Part shown: piece after piece, positions 11,325 to 22,038 of the stretch
Numbering within the stretch: the stretch's first letter is position 1
How the letters are laid out: every line of letters begins with the position of its first letter
Source: Lumbricus terrestris
Lineage: Eukaryota; Annelida; Clitellata; Crassiclitellata; Lumbricidae
DNA length: 64,000 nt
NCBI GenBank assembly: GCA_949752735.1
Contig: OX457036.1
Span: forward strand, 13,123,016 to 13,187,015
Reading direction: 5' to 3'
The notes under the pieces: generated by a model
Databases searched by the model: none
What the model was told of the DNA's origin: nothing
Seen by the model: only the letters and a program-made list of their open reading frames with translations
Translations under genes and position numbers: made by a program

Positions 11325-12251
11325 CCGAATGTCCATACCTCCACAGCTGTGTTTTTTGTACGTAAAGATTGTTTTAAACAGACTAACTGATATTGGTATC
11401 GTTTAATTGCTTTTTTTGATCAGAAGTATTGCAAACATTGCCACGAGAGTTCCAAAATAGAAACATTAGGGTTCAGTGGTCTTTAGACAATGCCAAATTA
11501 GCAGGTGCAGCAGTGAAGCGCTGAATCCATTGTATGTGCAACTCAATGTAGACCTGCAGGAGGAGATCTAATATTTCGCCAATGTATGGGCAGCCTAATG
11601 TAGGCTACCGGGTGATGGCACTGGAACAATCCTCTGTCTTATGCGGCATACAAGAGGAGTCACTGAGACCATCATCTATGTCAGTGTCTCTCAACTTACT
11701 GGAGGAGGCGCAGGATACATAGTGTGTGCCACTCAATGTAGGCCTACAGGAAGAGACATCTGGTATATCCCCATGGAATGTTTGGGCAGCTTAATGTACC
11801 GGCGATGGCATTGGATCTATTGCCTATGTCTACGCTACTCAACGAACCGGAAGATTTCCCAATGCCAGCATCCATGTTCGTGTCTTCAGAGACGGACACA
11901 AGTGTTGCCTTTTGTTCCGGTTACCAATGTTTTCATAAAGTCAATGACTGTTTAATGTTTCTTAATAACTTTCATGTCATTCAGGTACTATTGGGTGATA
12001 TGGACATTAGTGGGGTGATATGGATACCCCATGTCCATATCCCCCCAATCACGGGGTGATATGGACACTAAACAAAAATTCAATTTATGAATTTTCCACA
12101 AAAACCTGTTTATATTTTCCATCATTTAATAACGTTCCAAGTACCTCTCCTAGAGTACTTTGAAATAGAATATTCACATTGTAATCTTTATTCAAACCTA
12201 GGCATATAATAGCCAAAAAGCTTAAGGGGTCCATAACCCCCCGGTCGACCC

Positions 12252-12904
12252 TACTACTACGATTTTTAGGAGTCTACAATCAATACGTACGCTGACTGCT
12301 ATTTGAGGAACGTAAGCGCAGGCTATACATAATAGCCGATATTGCATTAAAAATGGCAGAACATGGCTTAAGCAATATCACGAACTGCATTATTTAGATT
12401 TACCCTTTGACCTTAGGATAAAATCACACAATTCGCTAGTACATCCATACCCGCTTCTTGTGACATAGTATAGGTTTCCGCATAATAGATATAAAATACG
12501 ATTGCCTTTAATCGAACTTTTATCGCAAGTCGTAATTTATTGCGTGACCCTATATAGTGACCTATAGGCAGAAAACGGCTTCTCTAGGCTTATAGGCCTA
12601 CCGTTTAGCAAACAACTGAAAATAATTATACTCAAAATGTAGGCTCACGTAGGCCTATGTGTGCGTGACAGCGTTTGAATGTATGCCAGATATGTACAGC
12701 AGGCCAATAATATATATATATATATATATTTATATAGTTATATACACACATACTAACACGTTCACACACATAATATATATAATATATATATATATAATAT
12801 TATATATCCTAGCTTGCATGCACTCAAATATCAGCCACGAGTGGCACGAGGTAGACGTAGTTTAGCGTGGTAAATTATCCCATTCTTCTATTGTCGTCGT
12901 CGTC
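12252..12904. repeat. AT-rich spacer with (TA)n blocks
   Basis: Alternating TA runs lie near 12708-12735 and 12771-12808, separated by ACACACA. No gene was seen in the rest. A (CGT)n block at 12893-12908 belongs to the 3' end of the LINE relic that follows. Confidence 0.75.
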
Positions 12905-13127
12905 GTCGTGACCAATGACCATACTCATTGCTGCGGATCGGGGATCAGAGTCGACGACGCCATCTTCCTCCATTGCTCTCTGTTCCTCGCGGTCCTCACA
13001 CAGTCCGCCATCGCCATCCCCGTCCATTCCTTCACGTCATCCACCCATCTTCTCCTCGGCCTTCCCCGTGCCTTTTTCCGTCCAAATAGCCCTGACGTAT
13101 GAATGCCGGCAGCTTGTCTGCTCTGAG

Positions 13128-13335
13128 CATAGGCGTACGAGGCGGGGGTCCAGAGGGCAAATGTCCCCAAATTTCGGGCAAAACTGGTTTTCGGGCAAGC
13201 AGACCCGGGAAATGACTAAAAAAGTCCTCAACTTTTCGGGCAAAAGTTTTATTTTCCACGAGATTTCAGGATTTTTTTCTGGCAGAAGCTAAATCTTTGC
13301 CCCCCCAAACTGCTGAAATCTCCCGTACGCCTATG
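13128..13335. mobile_element. hAT-type MITE, CATAGGCGTACG family
   Basis: Terminal repeats CATAGGCGTACG. The flanking 8-mers GCTCTGAG and GTTCTGAG match at 7 of 8 positions. The 208-bp interior has repeated TTTCGGGCAA(A/G) words. It is inserted between the 'GHMLR' and 'DKLPAFIRQGYLDG' parts of the LINE relic. Confidence 0.88.
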
Positions 13336-13468
13336 GTTCTGAGCATGTGTCCGAAGTAGTTCAGCTTCCTTCCTTTCACCACCTCCAACAGGCGCCGCTC
13401 CGGCTGCAGCTTTTCCCAGTATAGATTCGTTTGTTCTAGACTCCTTCCAGCTGACTCTCAGCATCTTT

Positions 13469-13895
13469 CCATAGTTGTAAAAAACGTTTTTTTCGTTTTT
13501 TATTCTCTCCCAAAAAATGTCGTTTTTTTCGTTTTTTATTTTTCCCATCGTTTTTTATCGTTTTTTATTTTTTCTTTAACTTTATTTATTCATTTACTTT
13601 CTGTTATTATTCTCCTTAATTTTTTCTGATATTTCTTATGTTTTCCGCCAACTCTCAATGATTCAGCTAACTAAAGTCATTATTTCATCGTTTAACATCA
13701 TCATTTAAGAGATTGCCTGCGTGAAGTAGGTTCCTAATCAATTTTTTCAAGGTTAAAATGCGGTTTTAGATGTAGCAAAGTCAAATTATTTACCGTTTCC
13801 GTTTTTTATCGTTTTTTTGTCGTTTTTTATTTTTTCGAAAAAAACGACGTTTTTTACCGTTTTTTATTTCGTTTCCATCGTTTTTTACATCTATG
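13469..13895. mobile_element. hAT-type MITE rich in CGTTTTTTAT, perfect TSD (CATCTTTC)
   Basis: The left end CATAGTTGTAAAAAACG and the right end, the inverse of CATAGATGTAAAAAACG, differ at one base. The duplication CATCTTTC is exact at 13461-13468 and 13896-13903. Both sides carry many CGTTTTTTAT units. It interrupts the codons of the LINE relic between 'TAYRK' and 'MLRVSW'. Confidence 0.92.
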
Positions 13896-13925
13896 CATCT
13901 TTCTATATGCCGTCATCTCAAACGC

Positions 13926-14155
13926 CAGTGGCGGTGCCAGGATTTCAATTTTGGGGGGCTGAGTCCTCGCGGTGGAAATTTTTCATTTTCATCCGCCAAG
14001 ATTTCTGACGACCTTTTTTTAGGTCATCCGGTCGAAAATCGTAGAAATATATGCAGTTTTGCATGTCAAAGCACCCGGATGACCTTTTTAGGGGTGCTTA
14101 GCCTTTTATAGGGGAGGGGGTTAGCCCCACCTAGCCCCCCCTAGTGCCACCACTG
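13926..14155. mobile_element. CAGTGGCGG-family MITE without visible TSD
   Basis: It starts CAGTGGCGGTGCCAGGATTT and ends CTAGTGCCACCACTG. The interior (gggggctgag... tagccccccctag) is like 48770-48906. The flanks TCAAACGC and GTAAGTAC do not match, so one end may have been deleted or recombined. Its left edge is also the 5' limit of the LINE relic. Confidence 0.75.
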
Positions 14156-14208
14156 GTAAGTACCTCAATTGCTCACTTATAATACTTACTCTTTCACACA
14201 AATGATTT

Positions 14209-15444
14209 CATGGGTGCCCACACTTAAGGGCAACAGGGCACTTGCCCCACCCCTGAAAATTTTCACAACTACTTTTTTACTACTATGCTGTGGTTTCTAA
14301 CAAATTTCTTTGTACTGAAGCTTAATGATACTAATGATACTAATGAATAATGATACTAATGACACTAATGATATTAATGATACTAATGAAACTAGTGATA
14401 CTAATGATATTAATGATACTAATGACACTAATGATATTAATGATACTAATGGTACTAATGATATTAATGATACTAATGACACTATAATAATATTAATGAT
14501 ACTAATGAAACTAGTGATACTGATGATATTAATGATCCTAATGACACTAACGATACTAATGATATTAATTATACTAATGATATTAATGATACTAATGATA
14601 TTAATGATACTAATTAAACTAGTGATACTAATGATATTAATGATACTGATACTAATGATATTAATGATATTAATGATACTGATATTAATGATACTAATGA
14701 AACTAGTGATACTAATGATATTAATGATACTGATACTAACGATATTAATGGTACTAATGATATTAATGATACTAATGACACTAATGATATTAATGATACT
14801 AATGAAACTAATGATATTAATGATACTAATGATATTAATGATACTAATGAAACTAGTGATACTAATGATACTAATGATATTAATGATACTAATGAAACTA
14901 GTGATACTAATGATATTAATTATACTAATGATGATACTAATGATATTAATTATACTAATGATACTAATGATATTAATTATACTAATGATACTAATGAAAC
15001 TAGTGATAGTAATGATATTAATTATACTAATGATACTAATGATATTAATTATACTAATGATACTAATGATATTAATGATACTAATGACACTAATGATATT
15101 AATGATACTAATAAAACTAGTGATACTAATGATATTAATGATACTAATGATACTGATATTAATGATACTAATGACACTAATGATACTAATGAAACTAGTG
15201 ATACTAATGATATTAATGATACTAATGATACTAATGATATTAATGATACTAATGATATTAATGATACTAATGATATTAATGATACACAGAGTGAAACTAA
15301 GAAATTTAAATTCAGGAACCTCTACAAGAACTACCTACGTTCTAATTTTTCTGCTTTGCAATTTTCAAGATAACTCTTGCTAAAAATTTACCCGTGGCCA
15401 TTGTGTTTTGCCCACTCCTGCAAAAATATATGCGGACGCCCATG
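14209..15444. mobile_element. CATGGGYGCCC-family element containing a minisatellite
   Basis: The left end CATGGGTGCCCACAC, followed by 'GGGCACTTGCCCC', and the right end CTGCAAAAATATATGCGGACGCCCATG match the family seen at 57851-58993. AATGATTT precedes the left end (14201-14208); the same 8-mer appears 6 bp beyond the right end (15451-15458), so the TSD is equivocal. Confidence 0.65.
14323..15287. repeat. 9/18-bp minisatellite (GATACTAAT/GATATTAAT)
   Basis: About 960 bp of 9-bp units alternating GATACTAAT and GATATTAAT, with GACACTAAT and GAAACTAGT variants. The 352-codon frame across it (Ile-Leu-Met repeats) exists only because 9 is divisible by 3. The array lies within a transposon-like element. 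Confidence 0.95.
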
Positions 15445-15952
15445 CAATCTAATGATTTGAAGAGCGGACTAGTGTTACAGCTTTAACCCCCAATAGAACC
15501 GAAATTGTTTATTAAATCATTTCTTTCTGATGGTCAAGTCTCAGATTTCTGAAGACTGCCAAAGCAAAGCAAATTTAAAACAGTTGGAATAATAAAGTAA
15601 TTAAAATACAAGCAACACGAACAAATGATTTGTTTCAACAATAATTAAATTGTTAAAAACGTAATTACATGCAATCATAATTATGAAAAACACAACTTGA
15701 ACATTTATCGGTATCTAGAGCAGTATTTACATGTGTGTGCTTATAAACAGTGCAGTTTAGTTGCCAGAAAAAGAGTGGGGCAAAATCATGACAGATTATC
15801 AATCAAATCACACAAATGCAAGTCAAGTCCAATGTTAATATATTCTTCACAAAACAACATTGGACTCATGAGATACGGTAGTTTAGCTGCCTGACATCTA
15901 ACATCTTTTCACTTTTCAGGTTCGTAAGAGAGTGGTTAAAAGAAAGAGCTGA
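15445..15952. other. no feature recognised
   Basis: AT-rich, with no convincing frame or repeat. Confidence 0.4.
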
Positions 15953-16099
15953 GCGGGACTTCAAATGTGATGGGACGGTCATGGACGGTGTCCACATACT
16001 CATTTTAAAATCCGAACTCAGTTTTGCCACTTGTTAGGTGAGCATAGACGGGCAAGATCAGGAGCATTCAGGCACTTCGTCTTTACACTTTAGGCATTG
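15953..16099 (+). mobile_element. decayed copy of the 178-bp hAT MITE
   Basis: 'GACGGTCATGGACGGTGTCC', 'TCCGAACTCAGTTTTGCCACTTGTT' and 'TTTACACTTTAGGCATTG' are diverged forms of the 11012-11189 family. The copy is shorter and shows no TSD. Confidence 0.75.
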
Positions 16100-17271
16100 A
16101 ATAGAAGAACAGCTGGAGGCTCAAATAGGGGGGGGTTTCCCAAACAACTGAACACCCATAATACCACATTCTGTAACAAATTCTGATATAAAGTGACATG
16201 GATTTTATATTTAATTATAATACAGAAAATGACCCCATTGCAACACAGTCCATGTTATAAGATAATAAATAGTTACAGTGTACTTTGATATGACCGCAAA
16301 AACAATTTTCTGCTGCGCGTGCAATTATCATTGTGACAGCCAAACAAGAAAATGAAAAAACAATTACTCCAAATACAGTTCCAAAATCTAGAAGTCACAT
16401 TAATACCATTCACAAGTAATTATTGCAAAATAAAATATTACAAGCAGATCCGTAAACAATTAATAATTAGAAGATCACAAGAAGGGATTTACAGATGTCA
16501 ATTCCATTTGCACGGACATAGGAACAGCAGATGAGAAATGTGCAACAGCAACAGAAATGCAAAACAAAACCAACAGCAATGGCACTTTACACACAGAACA
16601 AGCATAGAAATTTGACAAAAAATCAAATTAGTAAATAAACTTTTAGCCTCAGGTAGTCAATAAAATAATTAAACGTACAGAACACATATTCCTGGAAGAT
16701 TATTACGCAAAGATAAGTTAGATAACACACGCTACACTGCAACAAACATTTTCACGATGATCCAAAAGTTTCCAGTGTTAAAAAACATTAACCCTGGTTA
16801 TAAACAGTTAAAACGTACAGTGATTGGCTCACATCACGACGATGAAGAAATTTATATCTTAAAAAACAACTGTTCCTTAGATACTCAAAAATAATGCTTT
16901 GTCCTAATTATGATCATAAATTACAGTGCGTATAAATAAGTGCTGTCTGTTTCGCAAAATTGCTTTCGCTTCTGATTTTCTACTTAATAAAATATCATTT
17001 CCTATTGAATTTCAATACCAAACTAAAGCAGATTTGAAAATTAACCTCACTGATCCCATTTTGCTGCGCCAAAAAACTTCGCTGTGGAGCCACACGAGAA
17101 CCACTTTGGAACCACATAAGAACTGATTTGGCACCACATCTGAGCCGATTTGGCAGCCATTCAATCAATCAATCAGCCAATCAATCAATCATTTATTGAT
17201 ACAAAGACATTGAAATTGACATTGCATACAAATGAAAGGGTACAGCTTCTCACGATACAAATGGATACATA
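16100..17271. other. no gene recognised; AT-rich
   Basis: No supportable frame. A short (TCAA)n run lies at 17160-17192, immediately before a SINE. Confidence 0.4.
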
Positions 17272-17495
17272 GTGGGACGCGGTGGTGTCGTGGGTATGTT
17301 CATCGCCTTGCAGCCAAAGGGTTGCAGGTTCGAAACCACCTCAAGTCACCGCGTAGGGACCTTGGGCAAGTCCTTCACTCGCAATTGCGCAGTGCTTTGG
17401 CGCGAAACTCCAATTCAGTGTCAGCTCTGTAGTCGGGAGCGCCTCTGAGTAGGGAACTTGAAGGGGAGCTATAACACATACAAACAAACAAACAG
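17272..17495 (+). mobile_element. tRNA-derived SINE, copy 2
   Basis: It starts GTGGGACGCGGTGGTGTCG. The B-box GGTTCGAAACC lies at 17328-17338, followed by CTTGGGCAAGTCCTTCACTC and the 3' segment GGGAGCGCCTCTGAGTAG, TTGAAGGGGAGCTATAAC. The tail is (CAAA)n. It is the same family as 6722-6945. No clear TSD was found. Confidence 0.87.
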
Positions 17496-17976
17496 AAACT
17501 GTTCAGGAGTCTTGCTTAATTATGTATCCAAACCACACTCTTCCTCAAAATTAGCAGCATCATAATCTTCAACACAAAACCAAAAACCAGTTAGATACAG
17601 TACGTCAACCCCACGAGCAGAGTTTGTGGAGTCTGGGGCATAAAAATGATGGAAATGGAGGGGAAATATCAGTCAATCAGGTTGTGTTGGCTTATATCCT
17701 TCATGCATCCCCTCCCTTTTTAATTCCTCTCCTGCTAAATTTACTAACACTTGGAATGCTGCTGCTGCTACCCTCATGCAGGCGACTAGTCCAAACCTCA
17801 TAAACCTTTTCCTCTCAATTTCTTGCTTTTAAACTCCTCAACTTACGTAAATCAACAGGCCGTTATTGCTTCTCCACTATAATGCTTGCTTCCTCTCCCT
17901 TTCTAACTTATACTCCTCCCACATTTCATCCTCGTTGATCTGCTAACAAACACTAGACTCTCTCTCTCTCTCTCTC

Positions 17977-18011
<35 letters not shown>

Positions 18012-18386
18012 GTCTCTTCCTCTCACTCACACACGCACACACACAAATCTACAGCAAGTTCTCACGATAATCCAACTCAACAAAACTCCTCAGTGGGTTT
18101 ATGTCAACAGGTTGCAAACATAGATTTTATATTGGCTTCAACTTTGCAAGATGAGAGTGGTTAGGCAGTTACCGTCAATGACCAAGGTAACTCAAACCTC
18201 TCATCAAAGGTTTTTGTATCGTGTTCCTTCATGATTAATATACATCTTGATAATGAAGTAGACTTCCACCCTCTTCTGTACAGTTTGAACAGAATGTTGA
18301 ACATATTTACATCAAGATAAAATGAAAAAAAAACTAGAAATGAAGACAAGCCTCATTAAGAAACTCTAGTCTAGGTAAATGTCCAG
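17496..18386. repeat. intergenic spacer with (CT)n tract
   Basis: A (CT)n/(CTGT)n tract lies at about 17959-18018. The remainder shows no gene. Confidence 0.7.
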
Positions 18387-19345
18387 TAGTGACATCTGCT
18401 ACTTTTAAGTTTTAAGAAGAGGACAAAGTGACATCTACATCATTTGAGAAGTTCTCAAAGAGAACAAGTGACATCTACATCATATGAGAAGTCCTCAAAG
18501 AGAACTAGTGACATCTACTGCACTTAAGAAGTTTTTAAACAGGGCTAGTGACATCTGCCACATTTCAAAAGTTCTTACAGAGACATCTACTGCATTTGAG
18601 AATTTCCTAAACAAGGCAAATGACACCTACAGCATTTGATGAGTTCTCATCTACAGCACTTGGGGAGTCCTTAGAGAGGACAAGTGACATCTACAGCATT
18701 TGGGGAGTCCTTAGAGAGGACAAGTGACATCTATTGTATTTGAGAAGTTCTTAGAGAGGACAAGTGACATCTATTGTATTTGAGAAGTTCTTAGAGAGGA
18801 CAAGTGACATCTACCGCATTTGAGAAGTTTTTAAACAGGGTTAGTGACATCTATTGTATTTGAGAATTTCTTCAAGAGTACAAATGACGTCTACTGTATT
18901 TGAGAAGTTCTCAAAGAGAACAAATGACATCTAATGCATTTGAGAAGTTCTTAGAGAGGACAAGTGACATCTACAACATTTGAGAAGTTTTTAAACAGGG
19001 TTAGTGACATCTATTGTATTTGAGAATTTCTTCAAGAGTACAAATGACGTCTACTGTATTTGAGAAGTTCTCAAAGAGAACAAATGACATCTAATGCATT
19101 TGAGAAGTTCTTAGAGAGGACAAGTGACATCTACAACATTTGAGAAGTTTTTAAACAGGGTTAGTGACATCTATTGCATTTGAGAATTTCTTAAAGAGTA
19201 CAAGTGACGTCTACTGTATTTGAGAAATTTTCAAGGAGAACAAATGGCATCTATTGCATTTGAGAAGTTCTCAGACAAGTTACATTTACGGCATTTGAGA
19301 AGTTTTTAAACAGGGTAAGTGACAAGTACTGCATTTGAGAAGTTC
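18387..19345. repeat. 40-bp satellite with 160-bp higher-order repeat
   Basis: About 24 tandem units of roughly 40 bp with the core 'GTGACATCTA' and 'CATTTGAGAAGTTCTTA'. The variant 'GTTTTTAAACAGGG' recurs at 18827, 18987 and 19147, exactly 160 bp apart, so groups of four distinct units have been amplified together. No coding function is evident. Confidence 0.95.
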
Positions 19346-19825
19346 TTAAGAAGTCCAATATAAATGTCTAAATACACACAAGCAAGTAAAATACAAAACA
19401 TTTAAAACATGTATTTATGCATACGCACAGGTGTGCGTGTCTGTGTGTAAACATTCAATGTGTTGCATATGTATGTAACTATGTACCTCATTACAATTGC
19501 AATAGCGATTTCTAAGACCTCACAGAAGTGCTGTCCTTGCTAGCTTAAATTATGCAGAACGATACAGTCAAGTAGCAAATGAAACCTTACTGATTATATA
19601 TCAACAATTCCTGTCTGATATTGTTATAATATCACTGTCTAAGATCCTCGAAACCAAATATTTAATCCAACTGCACTTATGAAAACCTCTACTGAACAGG
19701 CAACATGTAAGTCTGATCATTTACTAACTTTAGTAACTCAGACGAGTTCCCTCCAATAGACAAGAGAAACAATCAGACCTTACCCCAGACTCGCTATTGT
19801 CTTCTTCTATTTTCTTCATATAGAG
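19346..19825. other. no feature recognised
   Basis: Spacer between the satellite and a hAT MITE. It may include the 3' untranslated region of the minus-strand MARCH-type gene, but no poly(A) signal could be chosen with confidence. Confidence 0.35.
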
Positions 19826-20158
19826 CAGTGCTGTCCAACCTGTGGCCCACACGCTGATTTTAAGTGGCCGTTGCAAGATAATGATATTTTGCTAATTTTG
19901 TGAAATGAAGAAAAAACAAAACCTTAGACCTAATTGCCTAGTTACTAGTTCGAAACTTGGCTCATTATTTGACAATGTGAGCACAAAATCCAATTTACGC
20001 AATGCATTCACTATAATTATCACACAGTAAATCTTAACGCAATTAATAATTTTTCAATAAATATTAATCACTGTTTTTTAAGTTTATCTGCACAGACCTC
20101 AAACTTCAAGAACAAGTTCTTCGGTGGCCCACAGTATCAACACGATTGGACAGCACTG
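19826..20158. mobile_element. hAT non-autonomous element (CAGTGCTGTCCAA termini)
   Basis: It starts CAGTGCTGTCCAACCTG and ends TTGGACAGCACTG, giving 13-bp inverted repeats. The flanking 8-mers ATATAGAG and TCGTAGAG share the last five bases. It is 333 bp with no coding capacity. It lies 208 bp beyond the stop codon of the MARCH-type gene, probably inside or just past its 3' UTR. Confidence 0.85.
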
Positions 20159-20366
20159 TCGTAGAGCAATTCGCAATCAACCATGCACGATCATCGAAAA
20201 ACAGCTGCAGAGGAAAACTATCTACATCCAGCGGAGCATGTAAAAAGCAACAGAAAGCCCAAAAGACGAAATCTATGCGCAAAAAAGAAAAATTCGTGCT
20301 GCAAAGAGTCCAGAAGTGGACGAGAAGATCGCCAATCGCCGCGCGGAGTCAACGCCGGCAGTGACA
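20159..20366 (-). other. probable proximal 3' UTR of the MARCH-type gene
   Basis: Sequence directly after the stop codon on the minus strand. Plus-strand frames here and over the exon are antisense shadows. Confidence 0.4.
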
Positions 20367-20720
20367 TCACTTGACGTACAGCGAGTCGCAGCTCCGCTTG
20401 TAATTGTCGATCCTCCATTCGGTGTTCGTCGCCATGCACTGCAGGACGAGATGGTAAACGTTGTCCTTCGCCTTGATCTGAGTTATGAGCGCGACGACGA
20501 ACGCAACGAAGAAGAGGAGACCGCTGACAAGGGTGACGCCCTCGATCGTCGTCATCGACACCTTGTTGTGTGCGTCGGCCGGGGAGTGCGTCTTGCTGTC
20601 TGTCACGATGCCGATGATGTTCGTCACGGCGCAGATGATGAGGACAACGAGGCTGACGAGGAAGATGAGATGGAGGAACTTGTCGCGCGGTGAAATCTCC
20701 GGCAGGTGCCAGTCGCGAAT
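20367..20720 (-). CDS. MARCH-type RING-CH E3 ubiquitin ligase, exon 3 (C-terminal, two TM segments)
   Basis: This is the last coding exon: residues 149-265 of the predicted 265-residue protein, plus the stop (TGA at 20369-20367). It is entered through the acceptor 'CCGTCCTACAG' just above 20720, in phase 0. It encodes 'IRDWHLPEISPRDKF', then two hydrophobic segments (about residues 164-187 and 210-230) joined by a short polar loop, then a cytosolic tail with 'VYHLVLQCMATNTEWRIDNY'. The spacing VY-x6-A-x-N-x-x-W-x-x-x-NY resembles the post-TM2 motif of vertebrate MARCH4/9/11, and two TM helices with a short loop are usual in the family. The first codons of this exon recur as decayed copies in intron 2 (near 20861 and 21057). 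Subfamily assignment is tentative. Confidence 0.87.
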   Translation of the reverse strand: MRDWHLPEISPRDKFLHLIFLVSLVVLIICAVTNIIGIVTDSKTHSPADAHNKVSMTTIEGVTLVSGLLFFVAFVVALITQIKAKDNVYHLVLQCMATNTEWRIDNYKRSCDSLYVK

Positions 20721-21925
20721 CTGTAGGACGGAGAGCCGAAGATTAGACAGATAGGAATAAAGTACCGTAATGCAAATTAAATGGGGCCGTGCTTTCAGTA
20801 CTTATGCAGAGTTGGGAAGTGATTGGACTTAGGCTCTGCTGTAGTTGTATGTATGCAATGGTGAAATTTCCGGCAAGTGCCAGTCATGAATCGGTACGCA
20901 ATGGGAGGGGTCCACGTTATGCATGCAGTGCAATGGGGGAGGGAGGTTACAAAAGGATAAGATTGCTTTGCGTATTTAACATACGGATGGCCCCAAATAC
21001 AATATAAAAACAGAACCACAATCCACAGAAATAACAACTTCTATCAATTACTCGCTGTGAAATTTCCTGCAAGTGCCCATATTAAATGAATCTGTGCGAG
21101 AGGCAAAAAAAAATTAGATTAGAAAGATAAGAATAGAATTATGTTCTAGTCAAGTATTAATTATGCCATGAAAACACTCATGAATAATAATTAAGGAAGA
21201 TGGGGTTCAGGATAGTATAAGCTACTAGCTTGTGCTGGCACCTGTTGCACTGTACATGGTTGTTCATGATTGTACCAAACAGAATTGAATATGTGCATTA
21301 AACAATAACTTCTGATCTGTCAGTATTTGCTTCATGGTAATTAGGGTCCCTCCTTAGCGGGATCATTATCTTTTTTGGGGGTCCCTTGTCACCTATGTGC
21401 CAATTTGTGTTTTTTGTGATACTGCGTTTGCTGAGCCTAAATTCTGTTATTGTTTTGGCAAAGGTTTCAATAAAAGAACTTGAACTTGAACAATAAACAA
21501 TAAATTAAAAAAGTGGCCGTGCATTCATCACTTATATAAATGCAAAGAAGGGAGTTATTGAATTTATTAAATTTTTGATTGCTTCCAAACAACCGTACAC
21601 AAGACAATTTTAAACAGTTGAAAAAAAACAAATGTGATAAAAGAAAAGTGATCAATAATAAACGCAGACTTAGGCAATGCATGGAAACAATGGGTATCCC
21701 GAAGGTTTAAAAAAAATCCCGCTAGGTACGGGCCCTAAGCGCAAGATAATTCCTGTAAGATGTTGGAAGATCAACGATTGAATGTTGGAAGAACAGTAAC
21801 GGTAGGCTTTGTTGTAGTTGTATGCATGCATGGGGAGGAGTCCACAAAAAGAGTGCAGTGCAATGGGTGGGGGAAAAGTTATGAAAATAGAATGTTTTTG
21901 TACGTAACATGAGGATGGCCCCAAT
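20691..21925. repeat. decayed duplications of the exon 3 edge inside intron 2
   Basis: The exon-edge text 'GTGAAATCTCCGGCAGGTGC' (20691 onward) recurs as 'GTGAAATTTCCGGCAAGTGC' at 20861 and 'GTGAAATTTCCTGCAAGTGC' at 21057. Downstream text also recurs: 'GTGCAGTGCAATGGG' followed by 'GGATGGCCCCAA' occurs at about 20885-21000 and again at 21820-21925. The acceptor AG is lost in the extra copies, so only the copy ending at 20720 can be spliced normally. Confidence 0.75.
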
Positions 21926-22003
21926 ACATCTAATCAAAACCAGAATCTGAATCTAGATAAATAACAACCACCAATAACTTTGATAAAACTATATATGACT
22001 TCG

Positions 22004-22038
<35 letters not shown>

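Larger units (their letters stand above)
10714..12251. mobile_element. DNA transposon relic with TA target site and internal GTGATATGGACA repeats
   Basis: The left end GGGTCACCCGGGGGGTTATGG is inverted at the right as GGGTCGACCGGGGGGTTATGG, and both are flanked by TA (10712-10713, 12252-12253). Inside, the word GGGGTGATATGGACA occurs repeatedly near 11268-11324 and 11995-12070 in both orientations. A younger hAT MITE sits at 11012-11189. No transposase was recognised. Confidence 0.7.
12925..13925 (-). pseudogene. LINE reverse-transcriptase ORF 3' end, split by two MITEs
   Basis: On the minus strand, from about 13920 down to the stop at 12925, the pieces read in order 'EMTAYRKMLRVSW', 'TNESIL', 'GRKLNYFGHMLR' and, after a one-base shift, 'GRPRRRWVDDVKEW' and 'NREQWRKM'. 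This order is typical of the C-terminal end of a non-LTR retrotransposon ORF2. The coding text is interrupted by 13469-13895 and 13128-13335, each flanked by a target duplication; if these are ignored the text is continuous apart from the shift. A (GAC)n tract at 12908-12893 follows the stop and is probably the 3' tail. The catalytic RT core is absent (5' truncation). Confidence 0.85.

Noticed and set aside
14325..15383. A 352-codon Ile/Leu/Met-rich frame
   Set aside because: Product of a 9-bp minisatellite; no start context, no non-repetitive coding part.
17281..17340. tRNA gene suggested by A and B boxes
   Set aside because: The boxes are the promoter of a dispersed SINE; no cloverleaf stem set or anticodon arm could be drawn.
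20146..20754. Plus-strand frames rich in Asp/Glu/Arg
   Set aside because: Antisense to the MARCH exon 3, which has splice site, family motifs and TM segments.
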